From Pseudomonas karstica (GTDB lineage: Bacteria > Pseudomonadota > Gammaproteobacteria > Pseudomonadales > Pseudomonadaceae): DNA of 43,313 nt. How positions within the stretch are numbered: position 1 is the first letter of the stretch; every line of letters starts with the position of its first letter. Shown here one piece after another: positions 17,134 through 27,300 of this stretch. Position numbers and translations under genes: made by a program. The DNA is taken from positions 1-43,313 of the forward strand of contig NZ_WLYI01000040.1 of assembly GCF_009707515.1 (NCBI RefSeq), read 5' to 3'. The notes under the pieces are model-generated. The model did not search any database. It was not told where the DNA came from and saw only the letters and a list, made by a program, of their open reading frames with translations.

Positions 17134-18643
17134 TGGGCGTTCATCAACGGTTTCGTTGCGTGCCTGGGTCGCGGTGATCGGCGGGCTGTTCGGCTGCTTC
17201 ATGGCCGGCATGAACGTGCATGTCACCAGTGCCGCCTTGCCGGAAATAGAAGGGGCCTTGGGCGCTACTTTCGAGGAGGGCTCATGGATTTCCACGGCTT
17301 ACCTGGTGGCGGAAATCATCATGATTCCGCTCACGGCCTGGCTGGCCCGAGTGTTCTCGTTGCGTCGGGTGATGCTGGTGGGCTCCGGGGTGTTCCTGGT
17401 GGCATCGGTGGCCTGTTCAATGGCGCCGAACCTGACGACCATGATTATCATCCGGGTCGTCCAGGGGGCCGCGGGGGCCGTTCTGATTCCCCTGTCGTTC
17501 CAACTGATCATCACCGAGTTACCGACCAGCAAAATTCCATTGGGTATGGCACTGTTCAGCCTGGCCAACAGCGTTGCCCAGGCTGCTGGCCCATCGATGG
17601 GGGGCTGGTTGACTGATGCCTATTCCTGGCGCTGGATCTTCTACCTGCAACTGTTCCCCGGCATTGCGCTTCTGGCAGCTGTGGCCTGGTCCATCGATCG
17701 CCAGCCGATGAACTTGGGTCTGTTACGCCAGGGCGATTGGCTGGGCATCGTTTGCATGGTGCTGGGCCTGGGCGCGTTGCAGATTGTGTTGGAAGAGGGT
17801 GGACGCAAGGACTGGTTTGGGTCGGGTTTTATTGTCTGGATGACGTTGTTGGCGGTGGTCGGGCTAGTGGCGTTTATAGGTCGCCAGTTATGGGGGCCAT
17901 ATTCGTTTATCAACCTGCGATTGCTGGGACATTACAATTTTGGTGTTGCCAGTGTGGCGATGTTTATCTTCGGTGCCAGCACCTATGGCCTGGTGTTTCT
18001 AGTGCCCAATTACCTGTCGCAGTTGCAGGGCTATAACGCTAGCGAAATTGGGGTCAGCCTGATTGCCTATGGCTTGGTGCAGTTGATCCTGGCACCGTTT
18101 CTGCCCCGGTTGATGAAGTGGTTCAGCGCCAAGCTGCTGGTGGCGTCGGGCTTCGCGATCATGGCGCTGGGTTGCTGGATGGGGGCACATTTGTCGACGG
18201 ACAGCGCCAGCAATGTCATCGTCCCCTCTATTGTCGTGAGAGGTATTGGCCAGCCATTGATCATGGTCGCCTTGTCGGTGCTGGCGGTGCATGGGCTGGC
18301 CAAGGCCGAGGCCGGGTCGGCATCGGGAGTATTTTCGATGCTACGCAACCTCGGCGGAGCCGTCGGCACGGCGCTGCTGGCACAATTGGTGGTGGTACGT
18401 GAACGAGTGCACTCGGCACGCATCGGTGAATCGGTGACGGTCTTTGACCCTGCCCTGCAACAGCGCTTGCCTGGTGGCGGCATGCTGGATGAGCAATTGC
18501 CGGATCATCAAATGGTATTAAACCTGCTGGACCAAGGGATTCGTCACCAGGCGTTTTTGATGGCCTACAGTGATGCGTTTTTTCTGGCCTGCGTGGCGTT
18601 GGCGGCGTGCGCCGTGGCGGCATTGATGTTGCGGCGTACTTGA
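17123..18643 (+). CDS. DHA2 family (EmrB-type) MFS drug:H+ antiporter
   Basis: A 506-residue inner-membrane transporter of the 14-helix DHA2 family. It has the N-terminal pattern MAGMNVHVTSAALPEI (motif D1), the loop motif LARVFSLRRVMLVGS after helix 2, IRVVQGAAGAVLIPLS, and motif C NSVAQAAGPSMGGWL in helix 5. Together with the two preceding genes it forms an EmrAB-TolC-like pump that exports hydrophobic compounds. The ATG at 17123 follows AGGAGC by six bases and lies inside the end of the adaptor gene; a frame from 17087 lacks support. Its stop is 2 bp from that of the convergent tetR gene. Confidence 0.92.
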   Translation: MEADGRSSTVSLRAWVAVIGGLFGCFMAGMNVHVTSAALPEIEGALGATFEEGSWISTAYLVAEIIMIPLTAWLARVFSLRRVMLVGSGVFLVASVACSMAPNLTTMIIIRVVQGAAGAVLIPLSFQLIITELPTSKIPLGMALFSLANSVAQAAGPSMGGWLTDAYSWRWIFYLQLFPGIALLAAVAWSIDRQPMNLGLLRQGDWLGIVCMVLGLGALQIVLEEGGRKDWFGSGFIVWMTLLAVVGLVAFIGRQLWGPYSFINLRLLGHYNFGVASVAMFIFGASTYGLVFLVPNYLSQLQGYNASEIGVSLIAYGLVQLILAPFLPRLMKWFSAKLLVASGFAIMALGCWMGAHLSTDSASNVIVPSIVVRGIGQPLIMVALSVLAVHGLAKAEAGSASGVFSMLRNLGGAVGTALLAQLVVVRERVHSARIGESVTVFDPALQQRLPGGGMLDEQLPDHQMVLNLLDQGIRHQAFLMAYSDAFFLACVALAACAVAALMLRRT

Positions 18644-18645
18644 AC

Positions 18646-19227
18646 TTATGGTTTTAACCCCCGCAGAAGCAGCTCCAGGCCCTGTAGAGCTTCCTCCAGT
18701 CGCTTGTCTGGTTGCGGGCTCTGGGCGATCCACAGCGCTGTATCTACCAGGCTGCCATTGATCAGCCGCGCCAATGCCTGGCTGGGCGCCTGTTCGATGA
18801 TGCTGGCATTCATCAGTTCGTCGAGCAACAGTCGCAATGAATCAACACACTGTTGCTGGCTGGCTGACGCGGCGTCCCCGAGCACCGCCGGCGCATCCTG
18901 CAGCACGATGCGTTGGATCTCGGGGTCCTGGGCCATGCGCAGATAGGCACGGCAACGTTCGCAAAAACCACTCCAGGGCTCCTCGGCCTGCTCCGTGATG
19001 TGCTGCAAGCGAGCGTCCATTTCGCTATCGAGTTGCACTACGACAGCTGCCAGCAAACCTTTCTTGTCGCCAAAGTGGTGGTACAACGCACCCCGAGTCA
19101 GGCCAGCACGGGCGGTGAAGTCATCCATCGAGGTGTTGGCATAGCCTTGGGTGGCGAACGCTTGGCGGGCGCTGGCGATCAGGCGGGCGCGGGTGTCTTC
19201 GATCATGTCAGTGCGGGCTCGGCTCAT
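18646..19227 (-). CDS. TetR/AcrR family transcriptional repressor
   Basis: A 193-residue TetR-family repressor. The N-terminal helix-turn-helix is typical (RLIASARQAFATQGYANTSM, then FTARAGLTRGALYHHFGDKKGLL at about residues 34-56), and the C-terminal ligand domain is helical. I placed the start at the ATG at 19227 (MSRARTD); the frame extends to 19281, into the operators. The two palindromes at 19258-19306 lie between this gene and the divergent MFS gene, so it most likely represses both. The efflux operon converges on it and has no such site, so its control by this repressor is less likely. Confidence 0.9.
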   Translation of the reverse strand: MSRARTDMIEDTRARLIASARQAFATQGYANTSMDDFTARAGLTRGALYHHFGDKKGLLAAVVVQLDSEMDARLQHITEQAEEPWSGFCERCRAYLRMAQDPEIQRIVLQDAPAVLGDAASASQQQCVDSLRLLLDELMNASIIEQAPSQALARLINGSLVDTALWIAQSPQPDKRLEEALQGLELLLRGLKP

Positions 19228-19254
19228 ATGGGCAGGACTCGTAACAGTGAGTGA

Positions 19255-19284
19255 TTGACATACGGTGCGTATGTTGCGCATGAT
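19255..19284 (+). promoter_or_regulatory. Sigma70-like promoter of the MFS gene
   Basis: TTGACA (19255-19260) is a perfect -35 box, and CATGAT (19279-19284) is a 4/6 -10 box after 18 bp. The first operator occupies the spacer and three bases of the -35, so bound repressor would block polymerase. Confidence 0.55.
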
Positions 19285-19306
19285 TTGCTACATACGCACC
19301 GTATGT
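19258..19306. promoter_or_regulatory. Double TetR-type operator between tetR and MFS genes
   Basis: Two 17-bp sites, 19258-19274 and 19290-19306, each have ACATACG and CGTATGT half-sites around three bases (GTG or CAC). The second site is the exact reverse complement of the first, so the whole region is itself an inverted repeat. The centres are 32 bp apart, about three helical turns, which would put two repressor dimers on one face of the DNA. Location between the divergent repressor and transporter genes is classical for this family. Confidence 0.85.
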
Positions 19307-19366
19307 ATTTTGCCCTGTTAACCCGAGATAGCAAGTTGCAGGGCGCTGAGGAAGAGGTCGCACCGC

Positions 19367-20563
19367 ATGGCAAACCCTTACGCCGAATTATTCCAGGCGC
19401 CAGGCTCCAGGGCTTTTGTATTGGCAGGCATGCTTGCCCGTATGCCGATCTCCATGACGGGCATCGGGCTGATTACCATGCTGTCGCAAGTCCATGGTGG
19501 TTATGGATTGGCAGGTGCCGTGGCCGCCACCTTTGCCCTGTCCACGGCTTTTTGCGCGCCCCAGGTCTCGCGGTTGGTGGACCGCTATGGCCAAGGTCGC
19601 ATCCTGCCGGTGGCTGCTTCCATTGGCGGCGGTGCGTTGTTGTTGCTGTTGCTCTGCACCCGCTTGCAGGCGCCGAACTGGACCTTGTTTATCTTCGCTG
19701 CCCTGGCCGGTTGCATCCCCAACATGTCCGCCATGGTCAGGGCGCGCTGGACCGAGCTGTACCGCGGCCAGCCCAGGTTGCAAACCGCTTTTGCCCTGGA
19801 GTCGGTGCTGGACGAGGTGTGTTTCATCCTTGGGCCGCCGTTGTCGGTAGGTTTGTCCGTGGTGCTGTTCCCCGAAGCGGGACCGTTGATTGCCGCGTTG
19901 ATGTTGGCCGTTGGGGTCACAGCCTTTGTCCTGCAACGGCAGAGCGAGCCGCCGGTCCATGAATATCATGCCCACCATGGCCGCTGGTTGATTGCCTCGC
20001 CCTCGGTATTGACGTTGATGATTCTATTGATGGCCATGGGCACCATCGTCGGTGTGGTGGATGTGGTCAGCGTTGCGTTCGCCCAACACCAGGGCCAGCC
20101 CGCCGCCGCGAGCATTGTGTTGTCGGTGTATGCCATCGGTTCGTGCCTGGCGGGGCTGGCCTTTGGTGCGCTCAAGCTGCAAACGTCGCTGCCCCGGCAA
20201 TTTTTGTACTGCGGCGTGGCCACGGCCCTGACCACACTGCCGCTGTTACTGGTGGTGAATATCCTCGGCTTGTCCCTCGCGGTGTTTGTGTCAGGACTGT
20301 TCTTTGCCCCAACCCTGATCGTGGCCATGGCCCTGGTGGAGCGAGTGGTTCCTCCCAGCCGCCTGACCGAAGGCATGACCTGGTTGATTACCGGGTTGAG
20401 CATCGGCGTGGCGATTGGCGCGGTCAGTTCCGGATGGATGATCGACCATTTCGGCGCCGCCAGTGGATTTTGGATCGCCTTGGTGGCCGGTGCCGTGGTA
20501 CTGGGAGCGGCGGTGTTGGGGTATCGGCGGTTGGGTGATTATTCCGTCACGACCGTGGCGTGA
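19367..20563 (+). CDS. MFS transporter, about 12 helices
   Basis: A 398-residue inner-membrane permease with about twelve hydrophobic segments. It has a short N-terminus, a motif-A-like loop after helix 2 (SRLVDRYGQGRILP), LESVLDEVCFILGPPL in helix 5, and a second-half counterpart (ERVVPPSRLTEGMTWLITGLSIGVAIGA). This resembles the sugar/drug efflux type of MFS proteins controlled by TetR repressors. Its promoter carries the double operator, so a ligand of the TetR protein probably induces it. The substrate cannot be read. Its last 25 bp overlap the end of the convergent hicB gene. Confidence 0.88.
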   Translation: MANPYAELFQAPGSRAFVLAGMLARMPISMTGIGLITMLSQVHGGYGLAGAVAATFALSTAFCAPQVSRLVDRYGQGRILPVAASIGGGALLLLLLCTRLQAPNWTLFIFAALAGCIPNMSAMVRARWTELYRGQPRLQTAFALESVLDEVCFILGPPLSVGLSVVLFPEAGPLIAALMLAVGVTAFVLQRQSEPPVHEYHAHHGRWLIASPSVLTLMILLMAMGTIVGVVDVVSVAFAQHQGQPAAASIVLSVYAIGSCLAGLAFGALKLQTSLPRQFLYCGVATALTTLPLLLVVNILGLSLAVFVSGLFFAPTLIVAMALVERVVPPSRLTEGMTWLITGLSIGVAIGAVSSGWMIDHFGAASGFWIALVAGAVVLGAAVLGYRRLGDYSVTTVA

Positions 20564-20895
20564 TGTTGCAGGAACTCGTTCAGCGCTTGTCGCGTCAGGT
20601 CGTTCAGCGTGACTTTTTGCCGGGTTGCCGCCAAGGCAGCGGCCAAATGAAGGTCATGGCCAACTCGCACGTTGAACGAGCCCTTGCAAGGCTTTTCGGG
20701 TGCCTGGCCGAGGGTGTGGCAGGTGCCGAGGTAGTCGTCCACTGCGTCGCGAAAGGCGGCGTCCAATTCGGCTACGGTTTTACCTTCGTAGCTGACCAAG
20801 GCCCTGATGAACAGCAGCTTTCCGAACAGACAATTGTCTTCGATGCTGGCTTCGATCGAGCCGATATAGCCTTTGTGCTTCAACTGGTTATTCAC
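20539..20895 (-). CDS. hicB: HicB family antitoxin
   Basis: A 118-residue antitoxin. The N-terminal half is a degenerate RNase-H-like HicB fold (YIGSIEASIEDNCLFGKLLFI; YEGKTVAELDAAFRDAVDDYLG), which masks the toxin. The C-terminal half (FNVRVGHDLHLAAALAA to ALNEFLQHH) is a ribbon-helix-helix DNA-binding domain that represses the operon. It starts with GTG at 20895, in a GTGA overlap with the hicA stop. A good AGGAGA nine bases upstream lies within a perfect inverted repeat. The 3' end overlaps the convergent MFS gene by 25 bp. Confidence 0.92.
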   Translation of the reverse strand: MNNQLKHKGYIGSIEASIEDNCLFGKLLFIRALVSYEGKTVAELDAAFRDAVDDYLGTCHTLGQAPEKPCKGSFNVRVGHDLHLAAALAATRQKVTLNDLTRQALNEFLQHHATVVTE

Positions 20896-21143
20896 TGAAT
20901 CAGGTCTCCTGATTTCAATTGTTCGATGATCTGGCGCCGGATGTAGTGTTTCAGCTCGTTGCCGGGGTGAGGTTTGTGCAGGGTGATCATTGCACTCGGA
21001 TCGCCCTTGTCGAATTTGACTCGGCTCCCAGCCCCTTCGATTTGTGTGTAGCCCAGTCGTCGTAGCAGTGTGATGAGGTCGGGCCAGGTAAAGGCCATTT
21101 GCTCGTTGAGCAGGTTGGCCAGCAGCTTTTCATTTTTCGACAC
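20892..21143 (-). CDS. hicA: HicA family mRNA interferase toxin
   Basis: An 83-residue toxin with the double-stranded-RNA-binding-like HicA fold: WPDLITLLRRLGYTQIEGAGSRVKF, then the strand with the expected catalytic histidine region (ITLHKPHPGNELKHYIRRQI). In active relatives the histidine of this strand cleaves mRNA. The start is GTG at 21143, with AAGGAT five bases upstream. The toxin gene comes first and hicB second, with a 4-bp overlap. The operon is divergent from the NRPS genes and has its own promoter at 21165-21194. Confidence 0.92.
   Translation of the reverse strand: MSKNEKLLANLLNEQMAFTWPDLITLLRRLGYTQIEGAGSRVKFDKGDPSAMITLHKPHPGNELKHYIRRQIIEQLKSGDLIQ
20898..20914 (-). promoter_or_regulatory. 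Palindrome over the hicB ribosome binding site
   Basis: AATCAGG and CCTGATT form a perfect 7-bp inverted repeat with a 3-base centre, inside the end of hicA. On the coding strand the loop and arm contain the hicB AGGAGA. It could sequester the site until hicA is translated, or be an internal operator. Confidence 0.5.
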
Positions 21144-21159
21144 GGCGATCCTTGCCTGT

Positions 21160-21194
21160 AACTAAATATAGTTGCGATTGGTGGTGTCCGTCAA
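21160..21194 (-). promoter_or_regulatory. hicAB promoter with overlapping operator
   Basis: On the minus strand a -35 TTGACG (21194-21189) and a -10 TATATT (21170-21165) are 18 bp apart. The inverted repeat AACTA-aata-TAGTT (21160-21173) covers the -10. This is where a HicB ribbon-helix-helix dimer would be expected to bind for autorepression. Confidence 0.65.
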
Positions 21195-21285
21195 TGATAG
21201 AGCCGCCTTGGCAGGCCTTCCGAATTTTGATGTAACCCCAGGTGACATCTCCCTTCGCTTGGGTTTTCTCCTTGCAAACCCCCGC

Positions 21286-21308
21286 TAATTTTTCCCGTCC
21301 GGATTCGT
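21286..21308 (+). promoter_or_regulatory. Candidate PvdS-type (iron starvation) promoter of the NRPS operon
   Basis: Pyoverdine genes are read by the ECF sigma factor PvdS from TAAAT-N16-CGT boxes. The best fit upstream of the first NRPS gene is TAATT (21286-21290), 15 bases, then CGT (21306-21308), ending 55 bp before the ATG. It differs by one base in the -35 element and one base in spacing from the consensus, so this is only a candidate. Confidence 0.4.
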
Positions 21309-21363
21309 TTTATAGGGACGACGTGCCTTTGTGCTTCCCGCCTCTTGTTCCGGATCCCAAGAA

Positions 21364-24300
21364 ATGAACGCTGAAGACTCCCTGAAACTTGCTCGCCGGT
21401 TTATCGGGTTGCCCCTGGAAAAACGCCAGATGTTCCTCCAGGCGCTGCAAAGGGAAGGGATCGACTTCTCCCGTTTTCCGATCCCGGCCGGTGTGGAGGC
21501 CGATGACCGTCAGGTATTGTCCTACGCCCAGCAGCGGATGTGGTTTCTCTGGCAACTGGACCCGCACAGCGGCGCCTACAATCTACCCAGTGCGGTACGT
21601 CTCATTGGCCGTCTGAATGAGTCTGCCATGGAACAGGCCTTTGTCGGGTTGATCGAACGCCATGAGACCCTGCGCACGGTGTTCGTCCAGGACGCTGACG
21701 ACCAACCTCGACAAGTTCCGGTAGCGCAATCGCTGCATATCACCCGTACAGATATTTCGACGATGGCACCGGACACTCGGGAAACCTGGGTCCAGGCTGA
21801 GGCGGAGCGGGTGGCGTTGCAGCCTTTCGACCTGAGCCAGGGGCCTCTGCTGCGGGTGCAGTTGATCTCATTGGCCGAGCAGGAGCATGTGTTGCTGCTG
21901 ACGCTGCACCATATCGTCTCCGATGGTTGGTCCATGGGCGTGCTGATCGAGGAGTTCATCCGGCTTTACGGCGCGGCCGACGCCGGCCAGGTCGCCGACC
22001 TTGCCCCGTTGCCCATCCAATACAGCGACTACGCCTTGTGGCAGAGACGCTGGCTGGAGGCTGGCGAACAGCAGCGTCAACTCGACTATTGGCGTGAAGC
22101 GTTGGGTGATGAGCATCCAATACTCAACTTGCCCGTCGACTATTCGCGTCCCGCTCGCCCCAGCCAGCGGGGCGCTCGCCATGAGTGGGTGATTGCACCT
22201 GACCTGGCCGACGGTTTGCGCCTGAGCGCCCGTCAGCAGGAAGTCACCCTGTTCATGTTGCTGCTGGGAGCGTTCGGCACGTTGTTGCACCGCTATACCG
22301 GTCAGGCCGATATCCGCATCGGCGTGCCGATTGCCAACCGTAACCGCAGTGAAATCGAGGGCCTGATTGGTTTCTTCGTCAACACTCAAGTGCTGCGCAT
22401 TCAGTTCGATGCCCAAACCCCGGGTGATCAGTTGATACAACAGGTCAAGACTGCTGCGCTAGGTGCCCAGGCCCATCAGGACCTGCCTTTCGAGCAACTG
22501 GTCGAAGGCCTCAACCTGACCCGGGATGCCAGCCACCACCCGCTGTTTCAGGTGATGTACAACCACCAGCCGCAAGTCGCCGACCTGGGGGCCCTGGCGG
22601 TCAGCGCCGATTTGCAATTGAGCGCCGTGCAATGGTCCAGCCGCACCACGCGCTTTGACCTGACACTCGACACCTTCGAGCGTGGCGGGCAATTGTGCGC
22701 GGCTTTCACCTACGCCAGCGACCTGTTTGCCCCGCAGACCATTGAACGTATGGCCGGCCATTGGCAAACCCTGCTCGCGGCCATGGTCCAGGTGCCGAAG
22801 ACCCGCGTGGGTGACTGGCCGTTGCTGGCGGCTGAACAACAGCAGCAAGCGTTGGTGCAATGCAATAGCGTCCATGCCGAGCGCGATCCGGCACTGTGCA
22901 TTCATCACCTGGTCGAGCGCCAGGCCGCAACCGCGGCCGATACGACAGCGCTGGTATTTGCTGGTCTTTCATTGAGCTATCGGCAACTCAACGAACAAGC
23001 CAACCGCCTGGCGCACCGACTGATCGCCCTGGGGGTTGGCCCCGACATGCCGGTGGGGATCGCTGTCGAACGCTCCCTGGACATGATCGTCGGCATGCTG
23101 GCCATTCTCAAGGCGGGCGGGGCCTACGTGCCGCTGGACCCGGACTTCCCGGCCCAGCGTCTGCTGCACATGGTCGGGGACAGCGGTATTCACTTGCTCG
23201 TGACCCAGGCGAGCCTGAGTCATCGACTGCCCACCCTGGCCGGTGTCCAGCATCTGCTGATCGACCCGCATGACGAGCAGCCGTGTGGCAACCCGAACGT
23301 GGTCCTCGATCCCGATCACCTGGCCTATGTGATCTACACCTCCGGTTCTACCGGCAAGGCCAAGGGCGTGTCCATCAGTCATCGCTCCCTGGTCAATTAC
23401 GTACAAGGCATCCTGCAGACCCTGCCATTGGCCGAGGCCAGTAGCATGGCAGTGGTCTCGACCCTGTCCGCGGATCTTGGCCATACCACGCTGTTCGGTG
23501 CTTTGTGTTCTGGCCGCACCCTGCATGTGCTGGGCCTGGACTTGACCTTGGATGCGGAACGCTTTGGCGCCTATATGGCCGAGCAGCAGATCGATGTGCT
23601 GAAGATCGTGCCATCCCATCTGGAGGCACTGCTCAGTGACGACCCGTGTGCCAGCGGGCTACCGCGCCAGTGCCTGATCCTGGGTGGCGAAGCGGCTTCA
23701 GACGCCTTGCTGAGGCGGATTTGCGCCCTCGACGATGGCTGCCGGGTGATCAATCACTATGGGCCGACCGAGACCACCGTAGGCGTACTGACCACGGCTA
23801 GTGAAGCTCCGTCGCAGTCAGGCCTGGCACTGGGTCGGCCGCTGCCCAATACCTATGCGTTGATCCTCGAAGACGGCCTGCAACCGGCGATGGTTGGCGC
23901 GTCTGCCGAGCTGTACCTGGGGGGGGCGGGGCTTGCTCGAGGCTACCTGAGCCGCGCGGCCATGACCGCCGAGCGCTTTGTGCCGCATCCCTTCGGCACC
24001 GCCGGCGAGCGCTTGTACCGCAGCGGTGACCTGGCCCGTTATCGGGTCGATGGCAGCATTGAATTCAAGGGCCGGATCGACCATCAGGTCAAGGTCCGCG
24101 GCTACCGTATCGAGTTGGGTGAAATCAACGGTTGCCTGCGCCAGCACCCCGGTGTTCGCGAAGCGGTGAGCCTGGTAGCCGACGTGGCGGACAACCCGCA
24201 TATCGTCGCCTACGTAGTGCTCAAGGACGACTGCAACGGCGATGACCTGCGCCAGGCCTTGAGCCGTGAACTGCCGGACTACATGGTGCCCGCCGTGTTC

Positions 24301-27300
24301 GTCAGCCTCGACGCGTTGCCGCTGACCCTCAATGGCAAGCTCGACTTGCAGGCCTTGGCAGCGTTGCAACAGGACCTGCCGCAAGGGGTGTACCAGGCGC
24401 CAGTCACCGAGCTGCAAAAGCGCCTGGCCACGGTGTGGGCTCAAGTACTGAAGATCGAACAAGTCGGCTTGCAAGACAACTTCTTCAATCTTGGCGGCCA
24501 TTCCCTATTGGCCACGCAAATCATTTCCCGGACCCGGCGTGTGCTGGGCACTGATGTTGCCCTGCGCGCAGTGTTCGATACCGCCACCTTTGGTGAGTTC
24601 TGCACAGCGGTAGAGCAGGGCGATCCGTCCAGTGCACGCCCGGCGATTACCCGGTTGACCGGTCAACAGCCCCGCCTGGCCTCGTTTGCCCAGCAACGCC
24701 AATGGCTGTTCTGGACCCTGGAGCCGGACAGCGTCGCCTACCACACGCCGATCATCGTCAAGCTGCAAGGCGAGCTGGATCGTGCGGCCCTGGAACAGAC
24801 CTTCGCCGCGCTGACCACTCGCCACGAAGCCTTCCGTACCCGCTTCGTGCTGGACGGCGATGTGCTGTGCCAACAGGTCGACGCCCAATCCCGCGTCGAC
24901 GTGCAATGGCAAGAACTGGAGGGGCCGGTGGAACCGGCGGTCTTGGCAGAAACCCAGGCCCTGTTTGATCTGGCCGAGGGCCCGCTGATGCGGGTCAAGG
25001 TGCTCCAGCTCGACCCACACCAGCACCTGTTGGTGGTGACCCTGCACCACATCATCTCCGATGGCGCGTCGATGGGTGTATTGGGTCGTGAATTCACCGC
25101 GTTATACGCCGCGTTCCAGGCACGCCAACCATTGGAACTGCCAGCCCTGACGGTGCAATACGCCGACTATGCCCAGTGGCAGCGCGACTGGCTGGCCGAC
25201 GGCGAAATGCAACGCCAATTGGACTACTGGTGTGGGCAATTGGGTACCGAGCATCCGCTCCTGGAACTGGCCACCGATCACCCGCGTCGCGATGGCCAGG
25301 GCTATCGCGAAGGCCGGGTGGATTTCGCCCTCGACCCGACGCTGGCCTCAGGCGTCCGTGCACTGGCCCAGCGCAGCCAATTGACCCTGTTCCAGTTATT
25401 CGTCGCCTCGTTTGGCCTGCTGTTGCAGCGCTATTCGGGCAATGACGACCTGCGCATCGGCGTGCCGGTCAGTAACCGCAACGCCCAGGAATTGGAAGGG
25501 GTGGTGGGCTTCTTCGTCAACACCCTGGTGCTGCGCCTGCAACCCGACGCCCGGATGTCGGTGTTGGCGATGCTGCAACAGACCAAGGACACCGCCCTGG
25601 CGGCCCAGGCTCATCAAGACTTGCCGTTCGACAAACTGGTGGAAGCCCTCAACCCGCAACGCAGCCTGCAGCACAACCCGTTGTTCCAGGTCATGTACAA
25701 CCACCTCAACACCGTCGGTGCCGCAGGCAATGACAGCTTGCCGGGGTTGCGGGCCGAGGAGGTAGTGCTGGAAGGTGGCATGGCGCAGTTCGACCTGACC
25801 CTGGAAACCCTGGAAACCGATCACGGCATTCGTGCAGCGTTCATCTACGCCGCCGACCTGTTCGATGCAGCCACCCTGCAAACCCTGGCCCGGCATTGGC
25901 GCCAATTGCTGGCGGTGATGGTTGCCGATCCGCAGCAAGCCATCGGCCAGTTGGCCCTGCAAACGGACGAGGAACAACGTGCCCTCATCAGCCTGGGCCA
26001 GCGGCCCGAGGGTGAGTACGCCAGCGTCATCAGTCTGTTTGAACAGCAGGTAAGGCAGGCACCCGATGCCATTGCGGTGATTGCCGGCGATCAACGCTTG
26101 AGCTACCGCCAATTGGACGCCCGGGCCAACCATCTGGCCCTGCATCTGCTTGAGGCGGGGGTCAGTGCCGAGATGCCGGTAGGCCTCGCCTTGCCGCGCA
26201 ACGCCGAGCTGGTGGTGGGCCTGCTGGCGATCTTCAAGGCCGGTGCCGCTTTTGTCCCGCTGGATGTGCAATACCCCGCAGAACGCCTGGCCTACATGAT
26301 CGAAGACAGCGGCATCGCCGTGCTGTTGAGCCAGGCCTCAGTCGTCGGGCAACTGCCAGCCATTGACGGTGTACACACCGTGTTGCTCGATGGTACGCAG
26401 GAGCAAGTGGTCGCGCCTGCCGTGAAGGGCATCCGAGGTGAAGAGTTGGCGTATGTCATCTACACCTCCGGCTCCACCGGCCAACCCAAGGGCGTCGGTA
26501 TCGAGCACCGGGCCCTGGCCATGCATTGCCGGGCAGCGGGTGAGCGTTACGCCGTCACCCGCGACGATTGCCAGTTGCAGTTTGCGTCCATCAGTTTTGA
26601 CGCGGCGGCCGAACAGATTTTCATGCCGTTGATCCACGGCGCCAGCCTGGTATTGGGGGACGTGGGGCAGTGGTCCTTCGAGCAGTTGTTGGCACAGATT
26701 CGTCAGCATCGCATCAGCATCCTTGACCTGCCACCCAGCTATTTGAATGCCATGGCCCAGCACGCCGATCCAACAGAGACCGGTGTCGATGTGCGGGTGT
26801 GCATCCTCGGTGGCGAAGCCTGGGGCGCGGGCCAGTTGGCCGCATTGAAGGTTATCCGTGCGGCGCAGTTGTTCAACGCTTACGGCCCGACCGAGGCGGT
26901 GATCAGCCCATTGATCTGGGCCTGTGATGAGCAGCGCCTGGCGCAGGGAACCTACGCCGCCATTGGTACGCCAGTGGGCACGCGTTCGGCCTGTGTGCTG
27001 GATGGCAATTTCAACCTGCGGCCAAACAAGGTGGCCGGCGAGTTGTGCGTCGGCGGCGAAGGCTTGGCGCGGGGTTACCTGGGACGTCCAGGCCAGACTG
27101 CCCAGCAGTTTGTCCCGGACCCGTTCAGCCTCACCGGCGGCCGACTGTACCGCACGGGCGACCTGGCCCGACGTGATGCCGACGGGGTATTCGATTACCT
27201 CGGACGTATTGACCATCAAGTGCAGATTCGTGGCTTTCGTGTCGAGTTGGGTGAAATCGAGGCGCGGCTGCAGGCGTTGTCGCAGGTCCGCGAAGCTGTG

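Noticed and set aside
19255..19962. 235-codon plus-strand frame overlapping the MFS gene
   Set aside because: It begins inside the operator region and overlaps in another frame the clear membrane protein at 19367-20563; its sequence is not protein-like.
21160..21173. Possible Fur box between hicA and the NRPS gene
   Set aside because: The AT-rich inverted repeat lacks the GATAAT hexamer pattern, lies at the hicA -10 and fits a HicB operator better.
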